Assembly: GCF_020034665.1 (NCBI RefSeq)
Contig: NZ_JAIQDI010000001.1
Coordinates: forward strand, 3,100,001-3,164,000
Direction of reading: 5' to 3'
Origin: Niabella beijingensis
GTDB lineage: Bacteria > Bacteroidota > Bacteroidia > Chitinophagales > Chitinophagaceae
Length of the DNA: 64,000 nucleotides
Shown: in pieces, positions 1 to 8,580 of the stretch
Position numbering within the stretch: position 1 is the first letter of the stretch
Layout: every line of letters starts with the position of its first letter
Position numbers and translations under genes: made by a program
The notes under the pieces: generated by a model
Seen by the model: only the letters and a program-made list of their open reading frames with translations
What the model was told of the DNA's origin: nothing
Databases searched by the model: none

Positions 1-509
1 AACCTTATATCGCAGAGCGGATGAAAGATGTTGAATTTTTATGGGAGCCCAAGATATTACAGTCCTGGTCCAGCACCACAGAAAAATTCTACGGAAATGG
101 GTTTGTGCTCACCGGTAATGTGACAGAATTCCTGGATCCTGTTTTTTCTTCGGGTGTGACCCTGGCCACGGTGTCGAGCCAGATCGCCGGTAAGCTGGTA
201 GTGCGGCATTTAAAAGGGGAAGCTGTCGATTGGGATAAAGAATATACAGAAGAGATGATGCAGGGAGTGAATACCTTCCGCAGCTATGTGATGGGCTGGT
301 ACGATACCACTCTGCACACTATTTTCTTTGCGAAGGACCAGAATCCTGATATCAAGAAGATGATCTGTTCCGTACTGGCCGGATATGTATGGGATACAGA
401 TAATCCTTATGTAAAAGAACATGATACCGCTTTGCACAAGCTGGCAAAAACGATCAAGTTAAGAGACAGCATCGAGTATATTAACAATGGCTTCAGGGAC
501 AGCAAGTAG
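1..509 (+). CDS. FAD-dependent oxidoreductase (halogenase-like), C-terminal part
   Basis: The window opens inside this gene; the frame is open from base 3 and ends at the TAG at 507-509, so only about 168 C-terminal residues are present. The stretch GNVTEFLDPVFSSGV is the conserved C-terminal FAD-site segment of the tryptophan halogenase-like, NAD(P)/FAD-dependent oxidoreductase family. Such enzymes are regular members of flexirubin and aryl-polyene pigment clusters, and the next genes are ketosynthase and carrier-protein genes on the same strand. The exact reaction (aryl-head modification or chlorination) cannot be read because the N-terminal dinucleotide-binding part lies outside the window. 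Confidence 0.75.
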   Translation, partial: PYIAERMKDVEFLWEPKILQSWSSTTEKFYGNGFVLTGNVTEFLDPVFSSGVTLATVSSQIAGKLVVRHLKGEAVDWDKEYTEEMMQGVNTFRSYVMGWYDTTLHTIFFAKDQNPDIKKMICSVLAGYVWDTDNPYVKEHDTALHKLAKTIKLRDSIEYINNGFRDSK

Positions 510-517
510 CTAAGGAG

Positions 518-1144
518 TTGGGTCAGGGCAGCAATAATATAACAGCAGCAGTTGTTTTGCGCAATGGGATCATTGTTAAAGATGATACCGTTGTTTTCAG
601 GAACAATGAAAAGGGAGGTGTTTTCTTAAAGGAGGCCTATGAAGGACTGGGGGTCGATTATCCCCGGTTCTATAAGATGGACCTGCTCAGCAAGGCGGGA
701 ACAGTTGCAGTGGATGCGCTGTTGAAGGGTAGTATGGATCTCGCGGCCGCCCGGCCGGAAACCACGGGCCTGGTATTCAGCAACCGGAATGCAAGCATTG
801 AGGCGGATGTGCAATACCTGGAGGCATCAAAAGAGTATCCGAGTCCCGCGTTATTTGTGTACACGTTGCCGAATATTGTTATCGGGGAGATAAGCATCCG
901 TTATAAATTTAAAGGAGAGAATGCCTTTTTTGTATCTGAAACTTTTGATGCGGACTGGATGCACTGGTACGTGACGGACCTGATGCAGCGCAACCTGCTG
1001 AAGACCTGCATCTGCGGCTGGATCGATGCGATAGGGGATCGACTGGATGTTTGCCTGTTCCTGGTGGAGGCCGGAGCGGCGGCGGGTGCTGCCTTTACCA
1101 CAGAAAACTTAAACGGTATTTACAATAAAGATTATGGAAAATAA
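518..1144 (+). CDS. Short ketosynthase-like protein of the pigment cluster
   Basis: A protein of about 208 residues, half the length of a full ketosynthase. The general pattern (Asp/Lys-rich middle, late Ala/Gly-rich segment AGAAAGAAFTTE) resembles the short 3-oxoacyl-ACP-synthase-like proteins found in Bacteroidota flexirubin clusters; no Cys-His-His triad is visible. Only a TTG at 518 fits as start: a stop at 482-484 closes the frame upstream and no ATG or GTG lies near. A taaggag sequence abuts the TTG without a spacer, so the true start may differ slightly. It sits 8 bases after the oxidoreductase and overlaps the acyl carrier gene by 11 bases, so the genes are probably co-transcribed. 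It may be a non-catalytic partner subunit. Confidence 0.65.
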   Translation: MGQGSNNITAAVVLRNGIIVKDDTVVFRNNEKGGVFLKEAYEGLGVDYPRFYKMDLLSKAGTVAVDALLKGSMDLAAARPETTGLVFSNRNASIEADVQYLEASKEYPSPALFVYTLPNIVIGEISIRYKFKGENAFFVSETFDADWMHWYVTDLMQRNLLKTCICGWIDAIGDRLDVCLFLVEAGAAAGAAFTTENLNGIYNKDYGK

Positions 1145-1406
1145 ACAAGAATTAATAACCCGGTTAAAAGAACAGATCATCCGGCAACTGAAACTGGATG
1201 ATAAAAAACCGGAGGATATCGGCGATCACGATCCGCTGTTTGTGGAAGGATTGGGACTGGACTCCATCGATGCGCTGGAGCTGATCGTACTATTACAGCA
1301 GGAATACCAGATTAAATTAAAGAATGCCGAAGAAGGACAGGATGTGTTCCGCTCGGTAAGTACAATGGCAGACTATATCCTGGATCACCAGAATGCGGCT
1401 CATTAA
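1134..1406 (+). CDS. Acyl carrier protein of the pigment cluster
   Basis: A 90-residue acyl carrier protein. The phosphopantetheine attachment site is GLGLDSIDALEL with Ser44, and the surrounding helices (residues 5-25 and 44-60) fit the four-helix carrier fold. It would carry the growing polyene chain as a thioester between the ketosynthase, dehydratase and reductase enzymes in the cytoplasm. It overlaps the preceding gene by 11 bases and precedes a full ketosynthase, so it is a cluster-dedicated carrier rather than the housekeeping AcpP, which normally sits beside fabF in fatty-acid operons. Confidence 0.93.
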   Translation: MENKQELITRLKEQIIRQLKLDDKKPEDIGDHDPLFVEGLGLDSIDALELIVLLQQEYQIKLKNAEEGQDVFRSVSTMADYILDHQNAAH

Positions 1407-1447
1407 AAAATGATAACTGCCCCCGGGGCAGGCTAAACGGCATTGTT

Positions 1448-2644
1448 TTGAAAAATTCAGTTTACATAGCGGGAACAGGGGTTATTTCTGCGATCGGGAA
1501 TAACGTGACAGAAAACCTGGCGGCATTAACATCCGGGCAGGCCGGGATACAAACCATGCAGCGGTTACAGTCTGTTCATAAGGAAACGCTTCCTGTAGCA
1601 GAAGTAAAACGATCCAACGAAGAACTGGCAGCCCTTGCCGGACTTCCTGTTGCCGTAAGCCGCACCGCCCTGCTCAGCGCGGTGGCTGCCCGCGAAGCTG
1701 TTGCCAGTGCAGGGATCGATCTTTCGGAATGGCGTACAGGATTTATTTCAGCCAATTCGGTAGGCGGGATGGATAAAACCGAAGATTTTTTCCCGGAATT
1801 TCTTCAGGATGAGGCTGCGGGCGATCTGCAAATGGTGGTGAATCATGAATGTGGTGCGGTTACCGAGATCGTGGCGGATGCGTTGGGCATCAAAGATTTT
1901 GTGACTACCATCAGCACGGCCTGCTCTTCTTCTGCCAACAGTATTTTTCTGGCGGCGCGTCTGATCCGTCAGGGAACACTGGATGTAGTGGTGGCGGGTG
2001 GTACGGACGCATTGACCCGGTTTACTTTAAACGGGTTCAATACCCTGATGATCCTGGACCAGGAATACTGCCAGCCCTTTGATGAAAACCGGCGCGGACT
2101 GAACCTGGGAGAGGGCGCGGGCTACCTGGTGCTGGTATCGGCGCGGGTTGCCGCCGGTCTTGAGAAAAAACCGGATTGCATTATCAATGGCTGGGCAAAT
2201 GCCAATGACGCGCATCACCAGACAGCCTCCTCCCCGGAGGGGAAGGGGAACCTGCTGGCAATGGAAGGGGCGCTTAAAAAAGCCGGATTGCAACCTTCGG
2301 ATATCGACTATATTAACCTGCATGGTACCGGAACCAATAACAATGACAGCTCGGAAGGTGCCGCCATTGCGGCGTTGTTCAAAGATCCCTATCCCCCGAT
2401 GAGCTCTACCAAGTCTTTTACCGGACATACCCTGGGCGCCAGCGGTGCCATCGAAGCCGTTTATTCCGTTCTGGCAATAAAAGAAGGGATCGTGTTTCCC
2501 AACCTGCGGCTGCAGACACCGATAAAAGACCTGCCTTTTAAAGCCACTTCCCAACAGGAGCGCAAAGTCATCCGCCATGTATTATCCAATTCATTTGGTT
2601 TTGGCGGAAACTGCAGTTCGCTCGTGTTCAGTAAAAATTCCTGA
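1448..2644 (+). CDS. Beta-ketoacyl-ACP synthase (KAS II type), catalytically complete
   Basis: A FabF-type condensing enzyme of 398 residues. The Cys-His-His triad is complete: Cys159 in TACSSS, His292 in HGTGT and His327 in GHTLGASG, with Lys322 just before. It would extend acyl-ACP with malonyl units during polyene assembly. The start is a TTG at 1448, placing the conserved N-terminal strand (YIAGTGVISAIG) at the beginning; no upstream ATG in frame serves better. It follows the carrier gene by 41 bases. The chain-length-factor-like gene at 4195 is its likely heterodimer partner, as in type II polyketide and aryl-polyene systems. Strong as a ketosynthase; its pigment role rests on context. 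Confidence 0.92.
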   Translation: MKNSVYIAGTGVISAIGNNVTENLAALTSGQAGIQTMQRLQSVHKETLPVAEVKRSNEELAALAGLPVAVSRTALLSAVAAREAVASAGIDLSEWRTGFISANSVGGMDKTEDFFPEFLQDEAAGDLQMVVNHECGAVTEIVADALGIKDFVTTISTACSSSANSIFLAARLIRQGTLDVVVAGGTDALTRFTLNGFNTLMILDQEYCQPFDENRRGLNLGEGAGYLVLVSARVAAGLEKKPDCIINGWANANDAHHQTASSPEGKGNLLAMEGALKKAGLQPSDIDYINLHGTGTNNNDSSEGAAIAALFKDPYPPMSSTKSFTGHTLGASGAIEAVYSVLAIKEGIVFPNLRLQTPIKDLPFKATSQQERKVIRHVLSNSFGFGGNCSSLVFSKNS

Positions 2645-2668
2645 GGCGTATGCCTGCGGCCGGATCGG

Positions 2669-3955
2669 TTAATGTTTCCCGTCTCTTTTTAAGTGCATGC
2701 CGGCAAACCGGATGAATGCGGTCCAGTCGAAATTGGTAACATCATGCTTGCCGGTGCGGATATGGTAGCCGACATCCCGCATCACCGGCTGGTTTACCGC
2801 CGGCGGTTCTTTTGATGGCAATCCTGTCAGCCCATACAAGGCGTAAGCGGGCCCGGCGTAATAGGCCGCCAGGTACTCCCCCTTCGGATCTGCCCACAGA
2901 TCTTCCTGCGCGCTTGCCACGTAAACCGGTCTTGGAGCCATGAGGGCGAGCAACTCATGCTGATCAAAGGGCAGGAGCTGCTCATTATTTTTGAACTGAT
3001 CGAATGCCGGGCAGAACCAGGCAGGTTTGATGGCGGTTACGATATCAATTGTTTCGCCGAATATCCGTTTCGATAGTGCTGCGCCTCCTGCCCCAGAATC
3101 GTTTGAGATAACGATCCGGAATCTTTTATCCTGTGCCCCCGCCCACAATGCTGCTTTTCCCTGCCGGGAATGGCCCATGATCATCAGGGCCTGTTTGTCA
3201 ATTTCCTTCACAGTTTCCAGGTAGTCGGCAATACGACTCGATCCCCAGGCCCAGGCGCCGATGGCCTGCCATTCATCCGGCCGGTCCGGCCCTGTTTTAT
3301 AACCGGAAAATAAGGATACGATGCTGTGGTCTTTTAATCCCGGAGCATCAGGAAAAATATCATGATAACACATGGTTGCCAATGCATACCCGCTATCGAT
3401 GATCAGCTCCACCGGCCATCGACCCGATTGACAGCCTCGCTGCCAGTCGGGATGCCCGGGCTTCCGTACCAGCGGAAAGTTATAGGAATAACGGATGGAA
3501 GTATCGGTTGTAAGACTGTGATTGCCTTTAAAATTGTAACCAATAAATACCGGTACCGGCCCTTTGGCGCTGTTGGGCAGGTATAAAAGGAGCAGCGCAT
3601 TGACCTGTTTTTTTCCATTGGAAAAGGTCAGCCGTACCTGCCGGCTGGTGGCTTTTCCGGAAAGCGCCTTTTTATCTTCCTGAAGCAGCTCGTATGTTAC
3701 ATCGATCTTTTCTGACGGCGTCCGTCCATACACTTTTCCGGAAAAAAGCTCCAGCAATTCGGGCCGGCGTTGTTTCTCCCATTGATCAATACGGGTAACT
3801 GCAGTGCCATTGGCGGTCTGCATTAGTTCCGGTAATACATAAGCCGGAACTTTTGCCTCCTCATAATTTGCCGCCTTTTGCGCAAGAGAAATATGCAGAC
3901 TGGTAATAACAACCAGCAATGTGGCACTAATTCTTTTTATGTTGCAAGTTCGCAT
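2669..3955 (-). CDS. Secreted CE15-like carbohydrate esterase
   Basis: A 428-residue exported protein with an N-terminal signal peptide (residues 1-25, ending in SLAQ). The fold is an alpha/beta hydrolase: the nucleophile elbow GHSRQGK carries Ser263, an Asp lies in SNDSGAGG (residues 284-291), and His404 in GKHDVTNFDW fits the catalytic base. The R-x-G-K context after the Ser and the G-A-G-G segment match CE15 glucuronoyl esterases, which cut the ester between lignin and glucuronoxylan; family members also act on other uronate or acetyl esters. The gene is transcribed against the pigment genes on both sides and splits them, so it is probably not part of that pathway. Confidence 0.75.
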   Translation of the reverse strand: MRTCNIKRISATLLVVITSLHISLAQKAANYEEAKVPAYVLPELMQTANGTAVTRIDQWEKQRRPELLELFSGKVYGRTPSEKIDVTYELLQEDKKALSGKATSRQVRLTFSNGKKQVNALLLLYLPNSAKGPVPVFIGYNFKGNHSLTTDTSIRYSYNFPLVRKPGHPDWQRGCQSGRWPVELIIDSGYALATMCYHDIFPDAPGLKDHSIVSLFSGYKTGPDRPDEWQAIGAWAWGSSRIADYLETVKEIDKQALMIMGHSRQGKAALWAGAQDKRFRIVISNDSGAGGAALSKRIFGETIDIVTAIKPAWFCPAFDQFKNNEQLLPFDQHELLALMAPRPVYVASAQEDLWADPKGEYLAAYYAGPAYALYGLTGLPSKEPPAVNQPVMRDVGYHIRTGKHDVTNFDWTAFIRFAGMHLKRDGKH

Positions 3956-4151
3956 ACAAGATAATGAATGGTTGGTTTCTGATTGGAGCCGGGCTCAAAG
4001 GAGGTCATTCCCGGCAGGAAAAATAAACACAACCCCTTCTGCTGCCGGTAAGTGCGAAGATATAAAAAATGAAAAACAAGAAATGGAAAAACCCCTGCCT
4101 GGGTATTGGAACGAGGCGGGTCAATACACGCTGATTCTTCATGAAATACAT

Positions 4152-4159
4152 TAGTTTTG
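4152..4159 (+). promoter_or_regulatory. Candidate -7 element for the second pigment operon
   Basis: TAGTTTTG matches the Bacteroidota -7 consensus TAnnTTTG and lies 35 bases before the ATG at 4195. No clear TTG-type -33 box was found at the usual spacing, so this is a weak call. The 239-base gap between the esterase and this operon is divergent and must hold promoters for both. Confidence 0.35.
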
Positions 4160-4194
4160 ACCTTTAGAGCTGCAGCTCGATTTAATAAACCTGA

Positions 4195-5280
4195 ATGTCG
4201 GAGAATAAAAATACAGCGGATGTTATAACAATGCCGCAAAGCGGAACGGGCCAGGTATATATCCGGGCCGCCTGGGCAATATCGCCCCAGGAAACGTTTG
4301 ATGCATTGCTGAAGCACCCCGCACAATACCAGGGTGACCGGCTGGCTTGCCGGGAGCCGGACTATTCCGCGTATATTGATCCCAAACTGATCCGGAGGAT
4401 GAGCCGCATTATAAAAATGGGTGCGGCAGCTGCGACGGAATGCCTGCGCGCAGCGGGAAATCCCCTAACGGATGCCATTATCACCGGAACGGCTTACGGT
4501 TGCCTGGCAGATACGGACCAGTTCCTGACCCGTATGGTCGAGTTCAACGAGGAGCTGCTGTCTCCTACCGCGTTTATACAGTCTACCCACAATACGGTAG
4601 GCGCACAGATCGCGTTGATGCTGAAATGCCATCACTACAATAACACTTATGTGCACCGGGGTTCTTCCTTTGAGGCGGCGTTACTGGATGGGATAGGACT
4701 GATGGCGGAAGGCGAAGCCGGGACCGTGCTTGCAGGAGGGGTTGATGAGATCATTGAAAAAAGCCATACGATCCTGAACCGGTTCGGGCACTATAAAAAG
4801 GACGGAGATACGGCAACACTGATCGGAAGCAACACAAAAGGCACCATGGCGGGCGAGGGTGCGGCTTTTTTTGTACTCACAAAAAACCACCAGCCGGATG
4901 CGCTGGCCAGACTGGATGCCCTGCAAACTTTTTATAAACCGGCTGCGGATATCGCTGTGCTCATTGGTGACTTTCTGAAAACCAACCAGGTATCGCTGGG
5001 TCCGGCTGACCTGGTAATCACCGGTGACAATGGCGATGCAGCTACAGATCGCCATTATGCGGCGCTGAAACAATCGGTTTTTGCCGGAACAAATTGCATT
5101 ACATACAAACAATTCTGCGGGGAATATCCGACGGCCTCCGGCTTCGCGCTCTGGCTGGCAGCACATGCCCTGAGCAAAGGTATTGTTCCCGGGTTGGAAG
5201 GGCTTGCACCCCAAAGGATCCTGATCTACAATAATTACAAGCAGCATTATCCATCGCTTTACTTATTGTCTGCATGTTAA
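4195..5280 (+). CDS. Ketosynthase chain-length-factor-like protein (no active-site Cys)
   Basis: A 361-residue ketosynthase-fold protein. The region equivalent to the active-site elbow reads HRGSSFEAAL (residues 154-163), so a Gly takes the place of the catalytic Cys; the neighbouring AGEGAAFFVL segment keeps the thiolase fold signature. Such inactive partners are chain-length factors of type II polyketide and aryl-polyene ketosynthases, where they shape the product pocket of the active subunit. The C-terminal part is short and diverged, without clear HGTGT or GHT motifs. The first gene of the second co-directional pigment block, it overlaps the deacetylase gene by 7 bases. Confidence 0.8.
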   Translation: MSENKNTADVITMPQSGTGQVYIRAAWAISPQETFDALLKHPAQYQGDRLACREPDYSAYIDPKLIRRMSRIIKMGAAAATECLRAAGNPLTDAIITGTAYGCLADTDQFLTRMVEFNEELLSPTAFIQSTHNTVGAQIALMLKCHHYNNTYVHRGSSFEAALLDGIGLMAEGEAGTVLAGGVDEIIEKSHTILNRFGHYKKDGDTATLIGSNTKGTMAGEGAAFFVLTKNHQPDALARLDALQTFYKPAADIAVLIGDFLKTNQVSLGPADLVITGDNGDAATDRHYAALKQSVFAGTNCITYKQFCGEYPTASGFALWLAAHALSKGIVPGLEGLAPQRILIYNNYKQHYPSLYLLSAC

Positions 5281-6047
5281 CGTTCAGAAATACCACGGTT
5301 GCTTTCCTCCTGCTGCTTGCCGTACTGGTGTATCTTCAGGTAAGGCTCAACTGGCCCTGGTATGGATATTTTATCTGGTTTTCTGCATACACCCTGCTGC
5401 TTTTCTATGGCAGCTTCTACATCGGCTCCGGTTTTTATATGCCGGTGATCTGCCGGGGAAAAACGGACAGGAAGCAGATCTCCATCAGCTTTGACGATGG
5501 ACCGCTTGAAAAATATACCCCCGAAGTATTAGCGATCTTAAAAGAAAAGCAGGCGCCTGCCACGTTCTTCTGCATCGGCTACAGGGTGGCGGAACATGAA
5601 GAACTGCTGCGGCAGATGATTGCCGGCGGACACATCATCGGTAATCATTCTTATTATCACGATTTCTGGTTTGATATGCATTCCGCAAAAAGAATGCAGG
5701 CCGAGTTGCAACAGATGCAGGTGCTAGTGCATCATATAACCGGGAAGCAGATGAAATGGTTCCGTCCTCCTTATGGCGTCACCAATCCCAATGTAAGGAA
5801 GGCCGCGCAGGCCATGGGATATACCGCTGTGGGATGGAATGTGCGTTCGCTGGATACGATGATCAGGGATGAAGAAAAATTATTGACAAAGGTGAAAAAG
5901 GGACTGAGCCCGGGAGCGGTTTTTTTGTTTCACGACACCAGTCATGCTACCGTGCAGATACTTCCCCGTTTTTTAGAATATGTTAAAGAGCAGGGGTATG
6001 AAGTGGTACCCCTGGATAAATTAATAAATTTGCACCCCTATGCATAA
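5274..6047 (+). CDS. Membrane-anchored polysaccharide deacetylase (NodB domain)
   Basis: A 257-residue protein with one or two N-terminal hydrophobic segments (residues 9-22 and 33-50) and a CE4 NodB domain. Motif 1 is SFDDGP (Asp74 and Asp75), motif 2 is NHSYYHD with metal ligands His125 and His129, motif 3 is RPPYG (from Arg164), and motif 5 includes LFHDTS. It is predicted to remove N- or O-acetyl groups from a glycan or small substrate on the periplasmic face of the inner membrane. It overlaps both neighbours by 7-8 bases, which implies translational coupling within the pigment operon. Deacetylase-like genes recur in flexirubin clusters, but the substrate there is not established. Confidence 0.88.
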   Translation: MLTFRNTTVAFLLLLAVLVYLQVRLNWPWYGYFIWFSAYTLLLFYGSFYIGSGFYMPVICRGKTDRKQISISFDDGPLEKYTPEVLAILKEKQAPATFFCIGYRVAEHEELLRQMIAGGHIIGNHSYYHDFWFDMHSAKRMQAELQQMQVLVHHITGKQMKWFRPPYGVTNPNVRKAAQAMGYTAVGWNVRSLDTMIRDEEKLLTKVKKGLSPGAVFLFHDTSHATVQILPRFLEYVKEQGYEVVPLDKLINLHPYA

Positions 6048-6666
6048 ACTGTTTTTATTATTGATTTTTACCGGTATCACGGTTTCCGGCTTTTCGCAGT
6101 ATAAAGCAGTAGCCAACCCTGCCGCAGTAAAAAGCCAGTTCAGCGCTGCGGCGCAGAAGGTCAGCAGCATTTCCAGCGATTTTACACAGGTAAAAAGCCT
6201 GAGTATGCTTTCCGAGAAAGTGAGCTCCAAAGGCAAATTCTACTTTAGAAAGAACAACCTGGTACGGATGGAGTACACCAGTCCGTATTCGTACATCATG
6301 GTCATCAACGGGAATAAGGTAAGTATTAAGGACGGGCAGAAGACCAACCGGACATCGGCAGGGTCCAGCAAATTATTCCAGCAGGTAAACCAGCTGATGA
6401 TGGACTGCATCAAGGGAACGGTTTTTGACAATCCCAATTTTTCTGTAAAGCTGCTGGAAAACGGAACTACCTATCTTGCAGATATGACACCGGTCACCAA
6501 AGAGATGAAATCGCTTTTTAAATCGGTGAAAGTGGTGCTGCAAAAATCCGGTTTTGTGGTCAGCCAGGTGCAGCTGGTGGATACCCGGGGAGATAATACA
6601 ACCATCAGTTATTCCAATCAACAATTAAATAAATCCCTGCCGGATGCGCTTTTTACCCTTCGTTAG
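6040..6666 (+). CDS. LolA-like outer membrane lipoprotein carrier
   Basis: A 208-residue periplasmic protein with a signal peptide (residues 1-19) and a LolA/LolB-type half-barrel pattern: SSDFTQVKSL near residues 45-55, the KGKFYFRKNNLVRMEY strand pair and the later VQLVDTRGDNTTISYSN segment. LolA proteins ferry lipoproteins through the periplasm, and paralogues in aryl-polyene and flexirubin clusters are thought to carry the lipidated pigment to the outer membrane. It overlaps the deacetylase by 8 bases and the next lipoprotein gene by 23 bases. Given its location, pigment transport is more likely than the housekeeping Lol role. Confidence 0.85.
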   Translation: MHKLFLLLIFTGITVSGFSQYKAVANPAAVKSQFSAAAQKVSSISSDFTQVKSLSMLSEKVSSKGKFYFRKNNLVRMEYTSPYSYIMVINGNKVSIKDGQKTNRTSAGSSKLFQQVNQLMMDCIKGTVFDNPNFSVKLLENGTTYLADMTPVTKEMKSLFKSVKVVLQKSGFVVSQVQLVDTRGDNTTISYSNQQLNKSLPDALFTLR

Positions 6667-7276
6667 CCTGCTGCTTTTCCTGGCGGGTTGTGCTCCTGTA
6701 GCTTACAAACAGCTGCAAAAATCGGAAGGGGATGTGCATTGTATCGAACGGTACCGGCCGCAGATCCGGAGGGCCCTGTACCGGACCTCGGTGGATGTGG
6801 CGGGGAACCATCTCAGCGGTATCCTGCTGGTGAAACAAATGCCGGACAGTACCACCCGCATTGTGTTCACCAATGAAGCCGGCTTCACTTTTTTTGATTT
6901 TGAATTTACGGCCGGTGGAGGGTTCAGGGTGCATTCCATTATCTCAAAAATGGATAAGGAAGCCGTCCGGAAAACCCTGCGTAAGGATTTTGAGCTGGTA
7001 TTGATGAACCGGCTGAATGCTGCCACAGCAACGGTTTTTAAAAAACAGGAGGAATATTATTATACATTCCGGAATGGTAAGGATCGATATTATTATATCA
7101 CGGATGCCGGATGCACCCGCCTGCTCCGGATGGAACGGGGCGATACGAAGAAGAAAGTGGTGGAAGCCACCAGCGGTGTGCTGCAGGGCGGGGTTCCGGA
7201 AACCGTGGTGATCCGGCACAGTAATTTTAATTTTACGATCGAATTAAAAAGAATATACGACAATGCTGAAGAATGA
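6644..7276 (+). CDS. Lipoprotein of the pigment operon, LolB-like by context
   Basis: A 210-residue lipoprotein: signal peptide with lipobox LAGC and acylated Cys16. The rest is beta-rich, with LVLMNRLNA and YYYTFRNGKDRYYY segments. Small lipoproteins follow LolA-like genes in comparable pigment clusters and may act as the outer-membrane acceptor, as LolB does for LolA; this is inference, since no diagnostic motif is visible. It overlaps both neighbouring genes (23 and 14 bases), so it is firmly part of the operon. Confidence 0.7.
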   Translation: MRFLPFVSLLLFLAGCAPVAYKQLQKSEGDVHCIERYRPQIRRALYRTSVDVAGNHLSGILLVKQMPDSTTRIVFTNEAGFTFFDFEFTAGGGFRVHSIISKMDKEAVRKTLRKDFELVLMNRLNAATATVFKKQEEYYYTFRNGKDRYYYITDAGCTRLLRMERGDTKKKVVEATSGVLQGGVPETVVIRHSNFNFTIELKRIYDNAEE

Positions 7277-7634
7277 TCTTTACACCATCGCTTCTTTCGG
7301 AAACGCCGCCGGTAGGGTGCAGGCCTCGATCCTGCTCAACACAGCCCACCGGATCTTTGAAGGCCATTTTCCCGGTCAGCCGGTATTGCCGGGTGTCTGC
7401 ATGATGCAGCTGGTAAAAGAGCTTACCGAAGAAGCGACCGGCAAAAAACTATTTCTGAACAATGCCGCGCAATGTAAATTCCTGTCTATGGTAGATCCCC
7501 GGAGAACACCTGAGCTGACCGTTATGGTGGATTATCAACAACCGGGTAGCGATTTGGTAACGGTTAATGCCGTTTTAAAAAGTGAAGACACTGTTTTTTT
7601 TAAGATGAATGCGGATCTTTCTGTTGAGGGATAA
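7263..7634 (+). CDS. FabZ-like 3-hydroxyacyl-ACP dehydratase
   Basis: A 123-residue hotdog-fold protein. The motif EGHFPGQPVLPGV contains the FabZ catalytic His35, and MMQ follows as in FabZ helices. It is a little shorter than housekeeping FabZ (about 145 residues). In polyene assembly it would dehydrate the 3-hydroxyacyl-ACP intermediate to create each conjugated double bond. It overlaps the lipoprotein gene by 14 bases and is the last gene of this block; a 200-base gap with no recognisable gene separates it from the convergent TetR gene. Confidence 0.88.
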   Translation: MLKNDLYTIASFGNAAGRVQASILLNTAHRIFEGHFPGQPVLPGVCMMQLVKELTEEATGKKLFLNNAAQCKFLSMVDPRRTPELTVMVDYQQPGSDLVTVNAVLKSEDTVFFKMNADLSVEG

Positions 7635-7834
7635 AGCTGTTGCCCCTTCTTTAGTTCCGGAGCTGCCATCGGAAAGTTGTGTAGTGAAATGCGGGCAATA
7701 GATCTGCGGTAAAATAATCAACGGCTGTTGAAAGCTGGAAAGGAAAAGTCGTTCATGTTTACATACGGCACACTGAATGATCTGAATACAAAAACAGGGT
7801 TAATCCAGATTTCCGGCTGATCGATCAGCGCCGC

Positions 7835-8419
7835 TTAGAGCTTCAGCCCCCCGATCAGGTGGTGCACCATATTTTCTTCCATTAGTTCTGCGCTGTGTGT
7901 TTTGGCGCTTTTTTGCCAGAACTCCAGGCCGCGTACCGATGAAAGGATGTTCAGTACCACCACGTAAGGGAGTACTTCTTTGAATTCTTTGTTATCAATT
8001 CCCTGCTGTACGATGGATTCTATTTTTTTTACATAACGGCGGCGCTCGCTTACAAATTCACCCAGTTTTTCTTCGTCCAGGTGCATCCATTCGCTCACCA
8101 TCACCGAATAGGATTCAAAATGATCGATCATCATTTTTGTATGAAAACGGATCAGGGACTCGATTTTCTGAAGAGCAGTGCCCGCAGGATCCATATTGTC
8201 CAGTTGCTCCCGGCAGTCACGGGCGATCGAAAAAATAATTTCCTCTAAGATTTCGCTTTTGGAATGAATGTGATTGTAAAGGCTGGCAGCTTCAATGCCT
8301 ATTTTTTCAGCAAGATCGCGCATGGAAGTACCGGCATAGCCCTTTTCTCTGAACATCCGGGCAGCCGTTTTAAGGATCTCTTCCTTTTTTGAGGATCGTT
8401 TACGTGTTGTGGTGGCCAT
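7835..8419 (-). CDS. TetR/AcrR family transcriptional regulator
   Basis: A 194-residue repressor-like protein. The N-terminal helix-turn-helix (about residues 10-56) contains MFREKGYAGTSMRDLAEKIG and ASLYNHIHSKSEIL, the TetR signature; the remaining helices form the ligand-binding and dimer domain. It lies divergent from the PfkB kinase gene, with about 160 bases between start codons, and convergent with the pigment operon, so either could be its target. Fatty-acid-sensing TetR regulators are common near acyl metabolism genes, but the ligand cannot be inferred here. Confidence 0.92.
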   Translation of the reverse strand: MATTTRKRSSKKEEILKTAARMFREKGYAGTSMRDLAEKIGIEAASLYNHIHSKSEILEEIIFSIARDCREQLDNMDPAGTALQKIESLIRFHTKMMIDHFESYSVMVSEWMHLDEEKLGEFVSERRRYVKKIESIVQQGIDNKEFKEVLPYVVVLNILSSVRGLEFWQKSAKTHSAELMEENMVHHLIGGLKL

Positions 8420-8542
8420 GTCTCAAAACTATGCTTTTTATACAAAATATTTACAAGTAATTTTATAATCCGCTCCTGTCCAGGGGCAAACGGTATACGG
8501 CATGCGCTGTTATTTAACAGCTGGCCTAAGGGGAATAACTAC

Positions 8543-8550
8543 TACCTTTG
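8543..8550 (+). promoter_or_regulatory. Candidate -7 element for the PfkB kinase gene
   Basis: TACCTTTG fits the Bacteroidota consensus TAnnTTTG and lies about 30 bases before the ATG at 8581. The -33 box is not obvious. Confidence 0.45.
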
Positions 8551-8580
8551 CAGCCGTATTTTTAACAAAAAACAGAATTC

